This document shows, piece after piece, positions 8,613 to 15,760 of a stretch of DNA of 25,239 nucleotides; the first letter of the stretch is position 1; the number at the start of each line of letters is the position of its first letter. Origin of the DNA: Euryarchaeota archaeon UBA229 (GTDB lineage Archaea; Thermoplasmatota; Poseidoniia; Poseidoniales; Poseidoniaceae). The notes below the pieces were generated by a model. It did not search any database and had not been told where the DNA came from. It was given only the letters and a program-made list of their open reading frames with translations. A program made the translations under genes and the position numbers. The stretch lies in contig DAUW01000097.1 in NCBI GenBank assembly GCA_002505355.1, positions 1-25,239 on the forward strand, given 5' to 3'.

Positions 8613-10499
8613 TCAATCTTCATCGACGACTTCAAAATCCGCATCAACAACATCATCGCTGTCAACACCGATGTCCCCATCGTCACTTGAACCATCTTGT
8701 TCGGCCATTTCTGCTGAAGCAGCCTCATATAATTTAGCAGACACACCGTGCATTGCTTCTTCAATTTCCTTGACCTTTGCCTGAATAGCTGCATCGTCAA
8801 TCACATCTATATCTAGCGGCTTCCCATCATCATCTTGGACTAATTTCTCTAACTCATCCAAACGCTCTTTCACTGGGCTAACATCATCGTCCTCCAATTT
8901 ATCTGAGGATTCGTCTAAGGTTCTCCTCGTTTGATAAAGCACTTGATCGGCCATATTTCGCAACTCGACCTTGGCCTTTCTTTGTTTATCTTCCTCGGCG
9001 AAGTTCTCTGCTTCGGCAATCTTTGCCTGTATTTCATCTTCCGACAGCGAAGTCTGAGATTCAATTTTTACCGACTGTTCTTTGCCGGTGCCCATATCCT
9101 TTGCACTGACATTGACAATTCCATTAGCATCGATATCAAAGGTAACTTCAATCTGCGGCACACCTCTAGGCGCAGCCGGTATCCCAACCAAGGTGAACTC
9201 ACCAAGGGTAACGTTATCTTTAGCGAATTCACGTTCACCTTGCAGGACGTGGATGGTTACTGCGGGTTGATTATCCGATGCTGTAGAGTATATTTCAGAG
9301 CGTCTGGCAGGGATTGTTGTGTTTCTTTCAATCATAGTGGTCATTACACCGCCAAGCGTCTCGATACCGAGAGTTAATGGTGTAACATCGAGTAGAAGAA
9401 CGTCAGATACTCCCTCATCACCTGCAATTATTCCCGCTTGCAGAGCAGCGCCCATTGCTACTGCTTCATCAGGATTAATTCCCTTGTACGGCGATTTGCC
9501 TGCTTCTTTTTCGACGGCTTCTTGAACGGCCGGGACTCTTGTAGAACCTCCTACCAAAATCACTTTGTCAACATCACCTTTCTTGACCCCAGCATCCTTC
9601 ATCGCTTGCCTGGTGGGCGTCATGGTTTTTTCGATTAATTTTGCAATCAAACTCTCAAACTTAGCCCGCGTCAAAGTTATGTCCAAGTGCTCCGGTTGAC
9701 CGTCAACCATTGTGATAAATGGCAGATTGATTTGGGTCTGTTGGGTTCCAGAAAGTTCGATTTTTGCTTTTTCAGCAGCTTCTTTGAGCCTAGACATTGC
9801 AGTAAGGTCTTTTGACAGATCTATCCCAGTATCTTTCTTGAATTCTTTAACTAACCAATTGATAACTTGATCATCAAAATCATCGCCACCTAGTTTGTTG
9901 TTACCGGCAGTTGCTTTGACTTCAATTTGCGGCTGACCGTCTACCTGGTAGATCTCTAAAATTGAGACGTCGAAGGTTCCACCACCCAAGTCGTATACGA
10001 GGATTGTCTGATCATCTTCTTTGTCTACACCGTATGCTAATGCAGCAGCAGTAGGCTCATTGATGATACGTAGTACATCAAGGCCAGCAATTCGACCAGC
10101 ATCTTTGGTGGCTGTTCGTTGGGCGTCTGTAAAGTATGCTGGACAGGTTATTACAGCCTGTTTGACTTCGGAACCTAGATACGCTTCGGCATCTGCTTTC
10201 AGCTTTTGCAGAATAAAGGCAGAAATCTCTTGAGGAGTGTAGTCTTTGTCATCGATTTTCGTATTCCAGTCTGTCCCCATATGTCGCTTAACTGACAACA
10301 GAGTTCGTTGTGAGTTGGTAACCGCTTGACGCTTTGCGGTTACGCCAATTAGTCGCTCACCCCCGTCTTTGGCAAATGCTACAACTGAGGGGGTGGTTCT
10401 GGCACCCTCAGCATTAGCAATTACAACTGCTTCACCGTTTTCTATTGTTGCTACACAACTATTTGTTGTTCCTAAATCTATACCTATTACTTTACTCAT
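8613..10499 (-). CDS. dnaK: Chaperone protein DnaK (Hsp70)
   Basis: Hsp70 chaperone that binds and releases exposed hydrophobic peptides under ATP control. The 628 residues include the ATPase signatures GIDLGTTNS (6-14), DLGGGTFDVS and VGGSTRVP, the interdomain linker DVLLLDVTPLTLGIE, a peptide-binding beta domain and a helical lid. It ends in an acidic tail, DVVDADFEVVDED, resembling the bacterial EEVD-type terminus. The short spacing between SVKRHMG and YTPQEISA shows it lacks the insert of roughly 23 residues found in Gram-negative DnaK, as in Gram-positive and archaeal forms. The ATG at 10499 has an AAAGGAT ribosome-binding site; an upstream TTG at 10520 is rejected. It follows the alpha-crystallin-like gene by 17 bp and precedes the thermosome gene. 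No dnaJ or grpE lies in the window. Confidence 0.98.
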   Translation of the reverse strand: MSKVIGIDLGTTNSCVATIENGEAVVIANAEGARTTPSVVAFAKDGGERLIGVTAKRQAVTNSQRTLLSVKRHMGTDWNTKIDDKDYTPQEISAFILQKLKADAEAYLGSEVKQAVITCPAYFTDAQRTATKDAGRIAGLDVLRIINEPTAAALAYGVDKEDDQTILVYDLGGGTFDVSILEIYQVDGQPQIEVKATAGNNKLGGDDFDDQVINWLVKEFKKDTGIDLSKDLTAMSRLKEAAEKAKIELSGTQQTQINLPFITMVDGQPEHLDITLTRAKFESLIAKLIEKTMTPTRQAMKDAGVKKGDVDKVILVGGSTRVPAVQEAVEKEAGKSPYKGINPDEAVAMGAALQAGIIAGDEGVSDVLLLDVTPLTLGIETLGGVMTTMIERNTTIPARRSEIYSTASDNQPAVTIHVLQGEREFAKDNVTLGEFTLVGIPAAPRGVPQIEVTFDIDANGIVNVSAKDMGTGKEQSVKIESQTSLSEDEIQAKIAEAENFAEEDKQRKAKVELRNMADQVLYQTRRTLDESSDKLEDDDVSPVKERLDELEKLVQDDDGKPLDIDVIDDAAIQAKVKEIEEAMHGVSAKLYEAASAEMAEQDGSSDDGDIGVDSDDVVDADFEVVDED

Positions 10500-10516
10500 T
10501 TTTTCACATCCTTTTT

Positions 10517-11200
10517 TCAAAATATTGGAATTCCACCATCATCATCATCATCATCTTCACCAAAATCCAAACTAATATCAGAGGATGGCACGTCATCATC
10601 ATTTTCTTTCAGTGCAGAACCCTGGGGGGTTAATTTGAGAGTAATATCTAAAATGCCGTTGTTCAATGACCACCCAACAACATCTTCACAGGGGTGGGGC
10701 AGTTTGACTCGTGCAACAGGTTTTATCTGATTTTGCTTCATAATCTCAAGCATTGAACCGCCTCTCGATAGATTCATTTCCATTTGCATTTCTTTGACGT
10801 CCCCTTTGAGGGTGAAATCTATGGTAATTGACATATTCCAACCATCGAGGTAAAAGTCATCACCGGGCAGCTTCAGTATTTCATCGTCATTCTCAGAAAT
10901 TTCTGGTGTTTCGATTTCGACTGGGACCGCATCGACCTTGACGTCCATACCCAAGTTTCCGAGAATATCTTCGATAGACTGGCCTGACTGGAACATCTTA
11001 CTGAGATTAGATAAGTCGAAGTTGAAGTTAACATCGCCGCTGTTAAGCTTTTCAGCATCTAGGCCCATCTTCTCAAATTGAGATTTAAACTGATGCATTA
11101 GGGTCTTTATCTGTTGTTTGTTCAATGACATACCCATGCCTTTGAACATTTCAACAAGCCTGTCGATCATCTGTTCTTCCCAATCATCATTACCGTTCAT
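10517..11200 (-). CDS. Probable small heat-shock-like protein (alpha-crystallin-like domain)
   Basis: The 227-residue protein has a helical N-terminal region (about 1-80, Met- and Lys-rich, MIDRLVEMFKGMGMSL). Residues about 110-195 are beta-rich and resemble an alpha-crystallin domain. LPGDDFYLDGW looks like the opening strand. VARVKLPHPCEDVVGWSLNNGILDITLKLTP matches the closing pattern of small HSPs, where an LP turn precedes an NGVL-type strand. An Asp-rich linker follows, and the protein ends GGIPIF, which contains the I-x-I motif (Ile224-Pro-Ile226) small HSPs use to join subunits. The assignment is by motif, not by database search. It lies 17 bp before dnaK, which supports a chaperone role. 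ATG 11200 is chosen; ATG 11248 would add 16 residues of atypical composition. Confidence 0.72.
   Translation of the reverse strand: MNGNDDWEEQMIDRLVEMFKGMGMSLNKQQIKTLMHQFKSQFEKMGLDAEKLNSGDVNFNFDLSNLSKMFQSGQSIEDILGNLGMDVKVDAVPVEIETPEISENDDEILKLPGDDFYLDGWNMSITIDFTLKGDVKEMQMEMNLSRGGSMLEIMKQNQIKPVARVKLPHPCEDVVGWSLNNGILDITLKLTPQGSALKENDDDVPSSDISLDFGEDDDDDDGGIPIF
10538..10555 (+). repeat. Six-copy ATC trinucleotide run
   Basis: Six perfect ATC repeats encode six consecutive aspartates (residues 216-221) near the end of the small-heat-shock-like protein. The pure repeat could vary in length by slippage without breaking the frame. Confidence 0.85.
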
Positions 11201-11280
11201 ATGACCACTACTTAACCATCGGTTACATAGTGCCCAACTAGTCTTCATATATGAATATCACGAAATTTTCTCAAACAAAA

Positions 11281-11550
11281 TCAACCAGTTTTACGGAGCC
11301 TAACTACCCCCACAATAATGATAGCAATAACTGATAATGTCAAGATATTGGCAAAAATCATGGCGGTAGAATCTATCGCGATACCGTAGATCAACCATAG
11401 CGTAAGCGAAAACGCGACAATAGAAAACGTCGGCAATGAGATGCCATCATGACGCTTGTGCTTCCAAACCTCAGTTATCTGTGGCCCCCAAGCTAAGACT
11501 CCTATTACGCCCGCGGCAACACCTATCCCCTCAATCAATACTGCAGACAT
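11281..11550 (-). CDS. SemiSWEET family transporter (PQ-loop protein)
   Basis: An 89-residue membrane protein with three predicted helices (about 5-22, 39-58 and 60-82), the architecture of SemiSWEET half-transporters, which dimerise to move small sugars. The diagnostic Pro23-Gln24 pair lies at the end of the first helix in AWGPQITEVWKHK, followed by the basic loop and SLPTFSI. I set the start at ATG 11550, four bases after the NERD gene stop, because an SD sequence GGTGAT ends three bases before it. A longer reading from 11646 would overlap the upstream gene by 92 bp and add no recognisable sequence. Substrate cannot be read from sequence. It is probably translationally coupled to the NERD gene. 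Confidence 0.85.
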   Translation of the reverse strand: MSAVLIEGIGVAAGVIGVLAWGPQITEVWKHKRHDGISLPTFSIVAFSLTLWLIYGIAIDSTAMIFANILTLSVIAIIIVGVVRLRKTG

Positions 11551-11553
11551 AAG

Positions 11554-11559
11554 ATCACC
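11554..11559 (-). promoter_or_regulatory. Shine-Dalgarno with embedded stop codon, SemiSWEET
   Basis: On the minus strand GGTGAT is followed by CTT and then ATG at 11550. The TGA inside it is the stop codon of the NERD gene, so a terminating ribosome sits on the binding site for the next gene. This decides the SemiSWEET start. Confidence 0.65.
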
Positions 11560-12460
11560 GATTCCATTCTGCAGCAGGTTTGGATAACTCGATCCGATCA
11601 ATAGAGGCCCATGGAATCTCTCGTGGATTAGCTTCACCCACAACATGCATGGTTAAAACAGCAGCATTCCCAATTTTCAAATCGATGTTTTTGTTGCCAA
11701 TCTTCAGCTTAGCTGATGATGGTTGTTTATCGAACAAGGAGAACAATCCGCGTTTGTGAATAGTGTTGCCACTAATTTTGCCAGCGCGCAAGGAGAACAA
11801 CTCCTCGACTTGGTCGCCAAGTCCAAGACTTAACACGTCTCCCTTGTTCATTAGCCCGCCATACATATGAACTTCATCCCAGGTATTGAAACCATTCATT
11901 GTATCAATTAAGTTCTGCTTTGGATTGCCTGGATTGACAGTTTTCAAGAGATCTAAAAACCCCTTTTCATTGACCATTTCGGCGGCCAAATCTCCCGGTA
12001 TTTTTGGCCACTCTAGTTTGTGATGAGTCATTGCAACAATTACTCTTAGAGTGGGCATTTCAGCATCATCAATACCAAGCCTTTCCTTGTGTAAAGCCAT
12101 CAGCAAGCGCGCTTTGCGAGCGATTCGATCAGCAACTCCATCATGGCTATGTTCTTGGCCATTTTTCCTTCGTTGGATAAAGTGGTGTTGTTTATTGATA
12201 CGAAAAGAACCAGCCCAGTGCTTTTGTTCCACGACAAATATTGTGTCTCCGCCAATTAACACCATGTCAATTTCTCGTCGACCACCTTCTGGGTCTGGTA
12301 TCCTAACCGATTCAAAAATTTGCCACCCGTTAGCTTTTCCAGCAGCCCTAGACAATTTTGCCAGCCGCATCTCAGCTAATTCTCCTGCTCGGTGGATGTC
12401 ATCATGCGGGAACTTTTTCCTACGTTGTATCAGCCAAGAAAACCGCTTTAACAGACTCAT
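11555..12460 (-). CDS. NERD domain nuclease-related protein
   Basis: The N-terminal half (about 20-130) is a NERD domain, a PD-(D/E)xK-type nuclease-related fold. Likely catalytic residues are Glu30 in the first helix (AGELAEMRLAKL), Asp65 in REIDMVLIG, and Glu78 and Lys80 in FVVEQKHWAGSF; NERD proteins usually read EIDxVxV...VFVIEVKNWxG. The C-terminal 100 residues, after a hydrophilic linker, form a separate beta-rich region (KLKIGNKNIDLKIGN, then EIPWASIDRIELSK) that I do not recognise. There is no signal peptide or membrane helix. NERD proteins are thought to act in nucleic acid processing, but roles are mostly unproven. The gene sits 9 bp after the HAD phosphatase gene and 4 bp before SemiSWEET, so it is part of one operon. 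Confidence 0.82.
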   Translation of the reverse strand: MSLLKRFSWLIQRRKKFPHDDIHRAGELAEMRLAKLSRAAGKANGWQIFESVRIPDPEGGRREIDMVLIGGDTIFVVEQKHWAGSFRINKQHHFIQRRKNGQEHSHDGVADRIARKARLLMALHKERLGIDDAEMPTLRVIVAMTHHKLEWPKIPGDLAAEMVNEKGFLDLLKTVNPGNPKQNLIDTMNGFNTWDEVHMYGGLMNKGDVLSLGLGDQVEELFSLRAGKISGNTIHKRGLFSLFDKQPSSAKLKIGNKNIDLKIGNAAVLTMHVVGEANPREIPWASIDRIELSKPAAEWNR

Positions 12461-12469
12461 ACATACAAC

Positions 12470-13255
12470 CTACAACAAATCGGCCACGCTATCGACAACA
12501 AGTGTAGGAAATTGTTCAGCACCCTCAGAAAGTAGTTCTAAATCGTTCATGGTTGCTTCACCTGACAAAACCAAAACCCCCACACAACCGGCCCGATTCG
12601 CCATAGCAATATCAGTATACAAACGGTCACCCACCATTGCACAGTGTTCAGGTTTTAGACCTAAATCTTGGATTTTATGCATTATCATTCCAGCATTTGG
12701 CTTACCGGTAATGTGAACCGGATCTACGCCTGTTGTCGCCTTTAGCATTGCTAGATATGCACCGACGTCGGGCAACCCTCCATCAGGGGAAGGACACACC
12801 ATGTCTGGGTGGCTTGCCACTAGCGGCACGCCGTTGTGCAAGTGTATGCTCGCAACCGAGATTTTTTGATAATTGATTTCTGTATCATAACCTAGTACTA
12901 CAAACTCTGGCTCTTTACTATCCGTGATAATACCATCCTCCTCTAACATGTCTCGCATCCCGTTGGTACCAATCAACCAGGTCTTAGTGATGCTATTTTT
13001 CCTGAGCCATGCCAATAAATCGTGTGTTGATAATAGCACATCATCCTTTTTTGCCGGTATACCAAACGCGTGCAGTTTCTCGAGGTATTGGCTTACCGAG
13101 CGGCTAGAGTTATTTGATAGGAAGAAACGCTTGATACCTCGATCGCTACATCGCTGTAAGAAATCGATTGCGCCATCGATTAATTCTCCGCCTAGATATA
13201 TTGTGCCGTCTAAATCAAGAAAAATTGCCTCGATGTTTTCTAGGCTGTTATCCAT
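12470..13255 (-). CDS. NagD-like HAD superfamily phosphatase
   Basis: A 261-residue HAD hydrolase of the NagD/4-nitrophenylphosphatase type (HAD IIA). Motif I is DLDGT, with nucleophile Asp14 and general acid Asp16. Motif II is Ser47 in FFLSNNS, motif III Lys185 in HITGKPNAG, and motif IV Asp210 and Asp215 in MVGDRLYTDIAMA. The middle region (about 80-175) is the alpha/beta cap of this subfamily. Expected substrates are small phosphate esters such as sugar phosphates, nucleotides or phosphoglycolate; the sequence does not identify one. The ATG at 13255 is chosen because AGGTGAT lies three bases upstream; a GTG at 13294 would overlap the geranylgeranyl reductase gene. It is second in the operon, 8 bp after that gene. 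Confidence 0.9.
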   Translation of the reverse strand: MDNSLENIEAIFLDLDGTIYLGGELIDGAIDFLQRCSDRGIKRFFLSNNSSRSVSQYLEKLHAFGIPAKKDDVLLSTHDLLAWLRKNSITKTWLIGTNGMRDMLEEDGIITDSKEPEFVVLGYDTEINYQKISVASIHLHNGVPLVASHPDMVCPSPDGGLPDVGAYLAMLKATTGVDPVHITGKPNAGMIMHKIQDLGLKPEHCAMVGDRLYTDIAMANRAGCVGVLVLSGEATMNDLELLSEGAEQFPTLVVDSVADLL

Positions 13256-13258
13256 ATA

Positions 13259-13265
13259 ATCACCT
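13259..13265 (-). promoter_or_regulatory. Shine-Dalgarno overlapping upstream stop, HAD phosphatase
   Basis: On the minus strand AGGTGAT is followed by TAT and then ATG at 13255. Its first two bases are the end of the TAG stop of the geranylgeranyl reductase gene, indicating coupled translation. Confidence 0.65.
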
Positions 13266-14631
13266 AAAACATCAGTGTTTTGAACATAAACCACGGGGAG
13301 TGAAGGTTTTCTTGGGCTTCTTTGGAGGCAATCATCTCGGTCATCATTTCTTGAATTTGTGGCTTTTTACTAGCCTTTCCAACAAACCAGTTGATTAGCC
13401 ATTTCTTTCTGCTCAATTTCTGCATGCGGTAGGAATTGGTCAATTCTGGTCCGAGAATTTTCCACATTTCAGCTTGGTACTGTTCTGGCGACTTACCCTC
13501 TATTATGTGTTGAGCAGCCAACTCACCAGTAACTAGAGCATTGCCAACACCTTCGCCGGAAAAAGGGTCGACCAAGGACGCTGAGTCGCCAACTAAGCGT
13601 ATCCCGTGCATACTCGCTCTGCGCGGCTGGTTGGGCTCTTTCTTGCGCGGCGAGCCAAACGGTAACTGCCAGCCTTTGCCGCTACCACTGAGCATTTCAG
13701 CTTCAGCAAAGCGTTCCTTGAACAATGGATGATTTTCAATGACGTCTTTCTGTAAGGCTTTTAATTTCTTTTTTTCTTTCTTCAACAGTCCGACAACCAT
13801 ACCAATTCCAACATTAGCAATCTCGTCATTGACGGGGAATATCCAAAAGTAACCTGGAATGACAGAGTCGACGAAGTGAATTTCAATATCTCCCACGCCT
13901 CCTTCACAGCCCTTGACGTTCCTCCAGTATTCTCGATATCCGCCACAATAATGCATGTTATCAACCATCTCTTCACTGAATGAATCTTTGACTACCGCTT
14001 TAGCAACTGGGCATTGATATCCAGCAGCACCAACGATTTCAGTTGAATAATAGGTTCTTTCCTCGCCATTACGGCCGCCTATCTTGACAACGACTCCTTT
14101 GGCATGGCGCAGACTGCCTGTTCCTTGACCGGGGTCGTCGCCACCGCTACCATCATCAAATAACACTTCAGTTACGGCGCAGTCTTGTATTACCATACCC
14201 CCGCTCTCCCTAACCAGATATTGGCATCTATCGAATAGCAAATGGTCGAATTGCATTCTTGGCAATGAGTAGCCCGCTTCAAGGCGTTGAACATCCTCCT
14301 CCGGGAGTGCGACCCTCACCGTGTTGCCCTTTGGCGAAGAAAATTTGATGCCAGTTACTCTGAAGTGTGGGGTGCTTTCTAGGGTTTCTTTCACGCCTAA
14401 CGCTTTCACATGACCAAGCGACTTACCGCCAACCGCATCTCCACATATTTTATCTCTGGGCCACAGTCCTTTTTCTAGCAGTAGCACGCTTTTTCCAGCC
14501 ATCGCTAAATAGCCTGCTGCAGATGATCCTCCGGGGCCACCACCGACCACAATAGCGTCAAATGTATGACCACTTGAAGGAATTTCTCCGGTGTCGATAG
14601 GCTGTTCCCATGAATTAACTAGTTCAGCCAT
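13264..14631 (-). CDS. Geranylgeranyl reductase family protein
   Basis: FAD-dependent reductase predicted to saturate the double bonds of geranylgeranyl chains in archaeal membrane lipids. The FAD dinucleotide-binding motif GGGPGG is at 30-35, with the acidic end of the second strand in VLLLEKG. CGDAVGG at 63-69 is the conserved cysteine motif of the family. PGYFWIFP at 259-266 matches the PGYxWxFP substrate-cavity motif. GDSASLVDPFSGEGVG at 348-363 is the second FAD-binding block. The length of 455 residues is slightly above the usual 390-410, with a longer tail. ATG 14631 is the clear start. It is the first gene of the eight-gene minus-strand run, with an AT-rich promoter-like stretch about 40 bp upstream. 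Other family members reduce chlorophyll or menaquinone side chains, which is less likely here. Confidence 0.92.
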   Translation of the reverse strand: MAELVNSWEQPIDTGEIPSSGHTFDAIVVGGGPGGSSAAGYLAMAGKSVLLLEKGLWPRDKICGDAVGGKSLGHVKALGVKETLESTPHFRVTGIKFSSPKGNTVRVALPEEDVQRLEAGYSLPRMQFDHLLFDRCQYLVRESGGMVIQDCAVTEVLFDDGSGGDDPGQGTGSLRHAKGVVVKIGGRNGEERTYYSTEIVGAAGYQCPVAKAVVKDSFSEEMVDNMHYCGGYREYWRNVKGCEGGVGDIEIHFVDSVIPGYFWIFPVNDEIANVGIGMVVGLLKKEKKKLKALQKDVIENHPLFKERFAEAEMLSGSGKGWQLPFGSPRKKEPNQPRRASMHGIRLVGDSASLVDPFSGEGVGNALVTGELAAQHIIEGKSPEQYQAEMWKILGPELTNSYRMQKLSRKKWLINWFVGKASKKPQIQEMMTEMIASKEAQENLHSPWFMFKTLMF

Positions 14632-14662
14632 GTGAGTAACGAGTTCAACGCACTCTTTGAGA

Positions 14663-14679
14663 CTTATCTTTTTATTTCG
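14663..14679 (-). promoter_or_regulatory. Possible BRE/TATA promoter of the geranylgeranyl reductase operon
   Basis: The minus strand reads CGAAATAAAAAGATAAG, a purine-rich BRE-like start followed by an A/T box. Its centre is about 43 bp before ATG 14631, so transcription would start near 14649 with a leader of about 18 bases. It would drive the first gene of the long minus-strand run. Assigned from composition and spacing only. Confidence 0.4.
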
Positions 14680-14734
14680 TTCATACCAAGGTTTTGACCA
14701 TCATCATAATGCACTCGAATAATCTGGCGATATC

Positions 14735-15697
14735 ATGTCAGATAACGGTCAAGTTGACTCATCGGGTATCCTTGAGAGTACCGATAAGCAACGCCAAGTA
14801 GCAATATTTGCGTTATTGGCAGTAACCCTAGTTTGGGGCGCAACGTTCATCTGGATGAAACAAGCACTTGATGCGCTAGATGAAGAGAAGACGATGCTTG
14901 GAACCAATGGTGTTGTTGCGTCGTTGGTATTTGCCCGCTTTGCAATTGCTGGGTTAATGATGTTGTTATTCTTTGCAAAAGCAAGGCAAGCACTGGTCGA
15001 TAAACAAGCATGGCTTGACGGCCTAATTTTAGGTGTCTTGATGTTCATCGCTTACCTCTCTCAAATGATTGGTTTAGATGACATAGATCCATCAGTGTCC
15101 GCCTTTCTCACTTCGCTTTACGTGGTATTTACCGCACTAATCTCTTCGATTTACAATTTAAGGCTGCCAACAAAAGTTATGATTCTCGGGGTTGGTTTAG
15201 CGACCTTTGGAGCAGGGTTTATCCAAGGACCACCACATTTAACTTGGGGGCTAGCTGAATTTATCACCGTCTTTTGTGCACTACTCTTCGCGCTACACAT
15301 ATTGTTCACCCAACGGATTACCACTAAACGAGACCCGGTTGCAGTTTCGACCACATCATTTCTCGTGGTCGCAGCCTGTTCTGCGTCGACGGTGCTATTA
15401 CTTGGCGATGCATCAAACCCCACCCAATGGAATCTAATTTATGCCGACGGTGTGTTAATTCCCGTCCTGTTACTAGGGGTGGGTGGATCGTTCTTCTGCT
15501 TACTGTTCTTGAACCTGTATCAACGCTATCTTCATCCAATACAAGCAGCAATTATTTACGCACTTGAACCTGTTTGGGCAACAATCTACGGTCTGCAGTT
15601 GGAGATGGTTGACTGGAGTATTTGGATTCTAATCGGTGGCGGAGCGCTGTTCATTGGCAATATCATCGTCGAATTATTATCAAACGAATCTGCCTGA
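14735..15697 (+). CDS. DMT superfamily transporter (EamA domains)
   Basis: Inner-membrane transporter of the drug/metabolite transporter superfamily. The 320 residues form about ten hydrophobic helices in two EamA repeats. The first repeat opens ALLAVTLVWGATFIWMKQAL (about 25-45), with the WGATF motif typical of EamA proteins. The second repeat (about 170-315) ends near ALEPVWATIYG and the last helix IWILIGGGALFIGNIIVEL. The first 20 residues are hydrophilic and cytoplasmic. Substrate is not predictable; family members export amino acids, nucleosides or other metabolites. ATG 14735 is clear, with a weak AT-rich stretch (about 14703-14710) 28 bp upstream. The next gene on the same strand, 63 bp downstream, is a sulphur amino acid PLP enzyme, which weakly hints at an amino acid substrate. 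Confidence 0.9.
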   Translation: MSDNGQVDSSGILESTDKQRQVAIFALLAVTLVWGATFIWMKQALDALDEEKTMLGTNGVVASLVFARFAIAGLMMLLFFAKARQALVDKQAWLDGLILGVLMFIAYLSQMIGLDDIDPSVSAFLTSLYVVFTALISSIYNLRLPTKVMILGVGLATFGAGFIQGPPHLTWGLAEFITVFCALLFALHILFTQRITTKRDPVAVSTTSFLVVAACSASTVLLLGDASNPTQWNLIYADGVLIPVLLLGVGGSFFCLLFLNLYQRYLHPIQAAIIYALEPVWATIYGLQLEMVDWSIWILIGGGALFIGNIIVELLSNESA

Positions 15698-15760
15698 GAC
15701 GCAACGGCGTATCGCATCGTTCAAAGTCCTCCTAGTGCTCGGAGTAATGAGAGGGGCAAA

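Noticed and set aside
8931..9377. 148-codon plus-strand frame opposite dnaK
   Set aside because: Antisense shadow of DnaK; hydrophobic runs arise from complementing its acidic and helical segments.
10535..10556. CAT/ATC run as a designed His tag or CRISPR-like repeat
   Set aside because: In the gene frame on the minus strand it encodes aspartates; it is only six triplets and has no spacers.
12051..12716. 221-codon plus-strand open frame across the NERD and HAD genes
   Set aside because: It is antisense to two well-supported genes, shows no family motif and has the Ser/Ile/Pro bias of a shadow frame.
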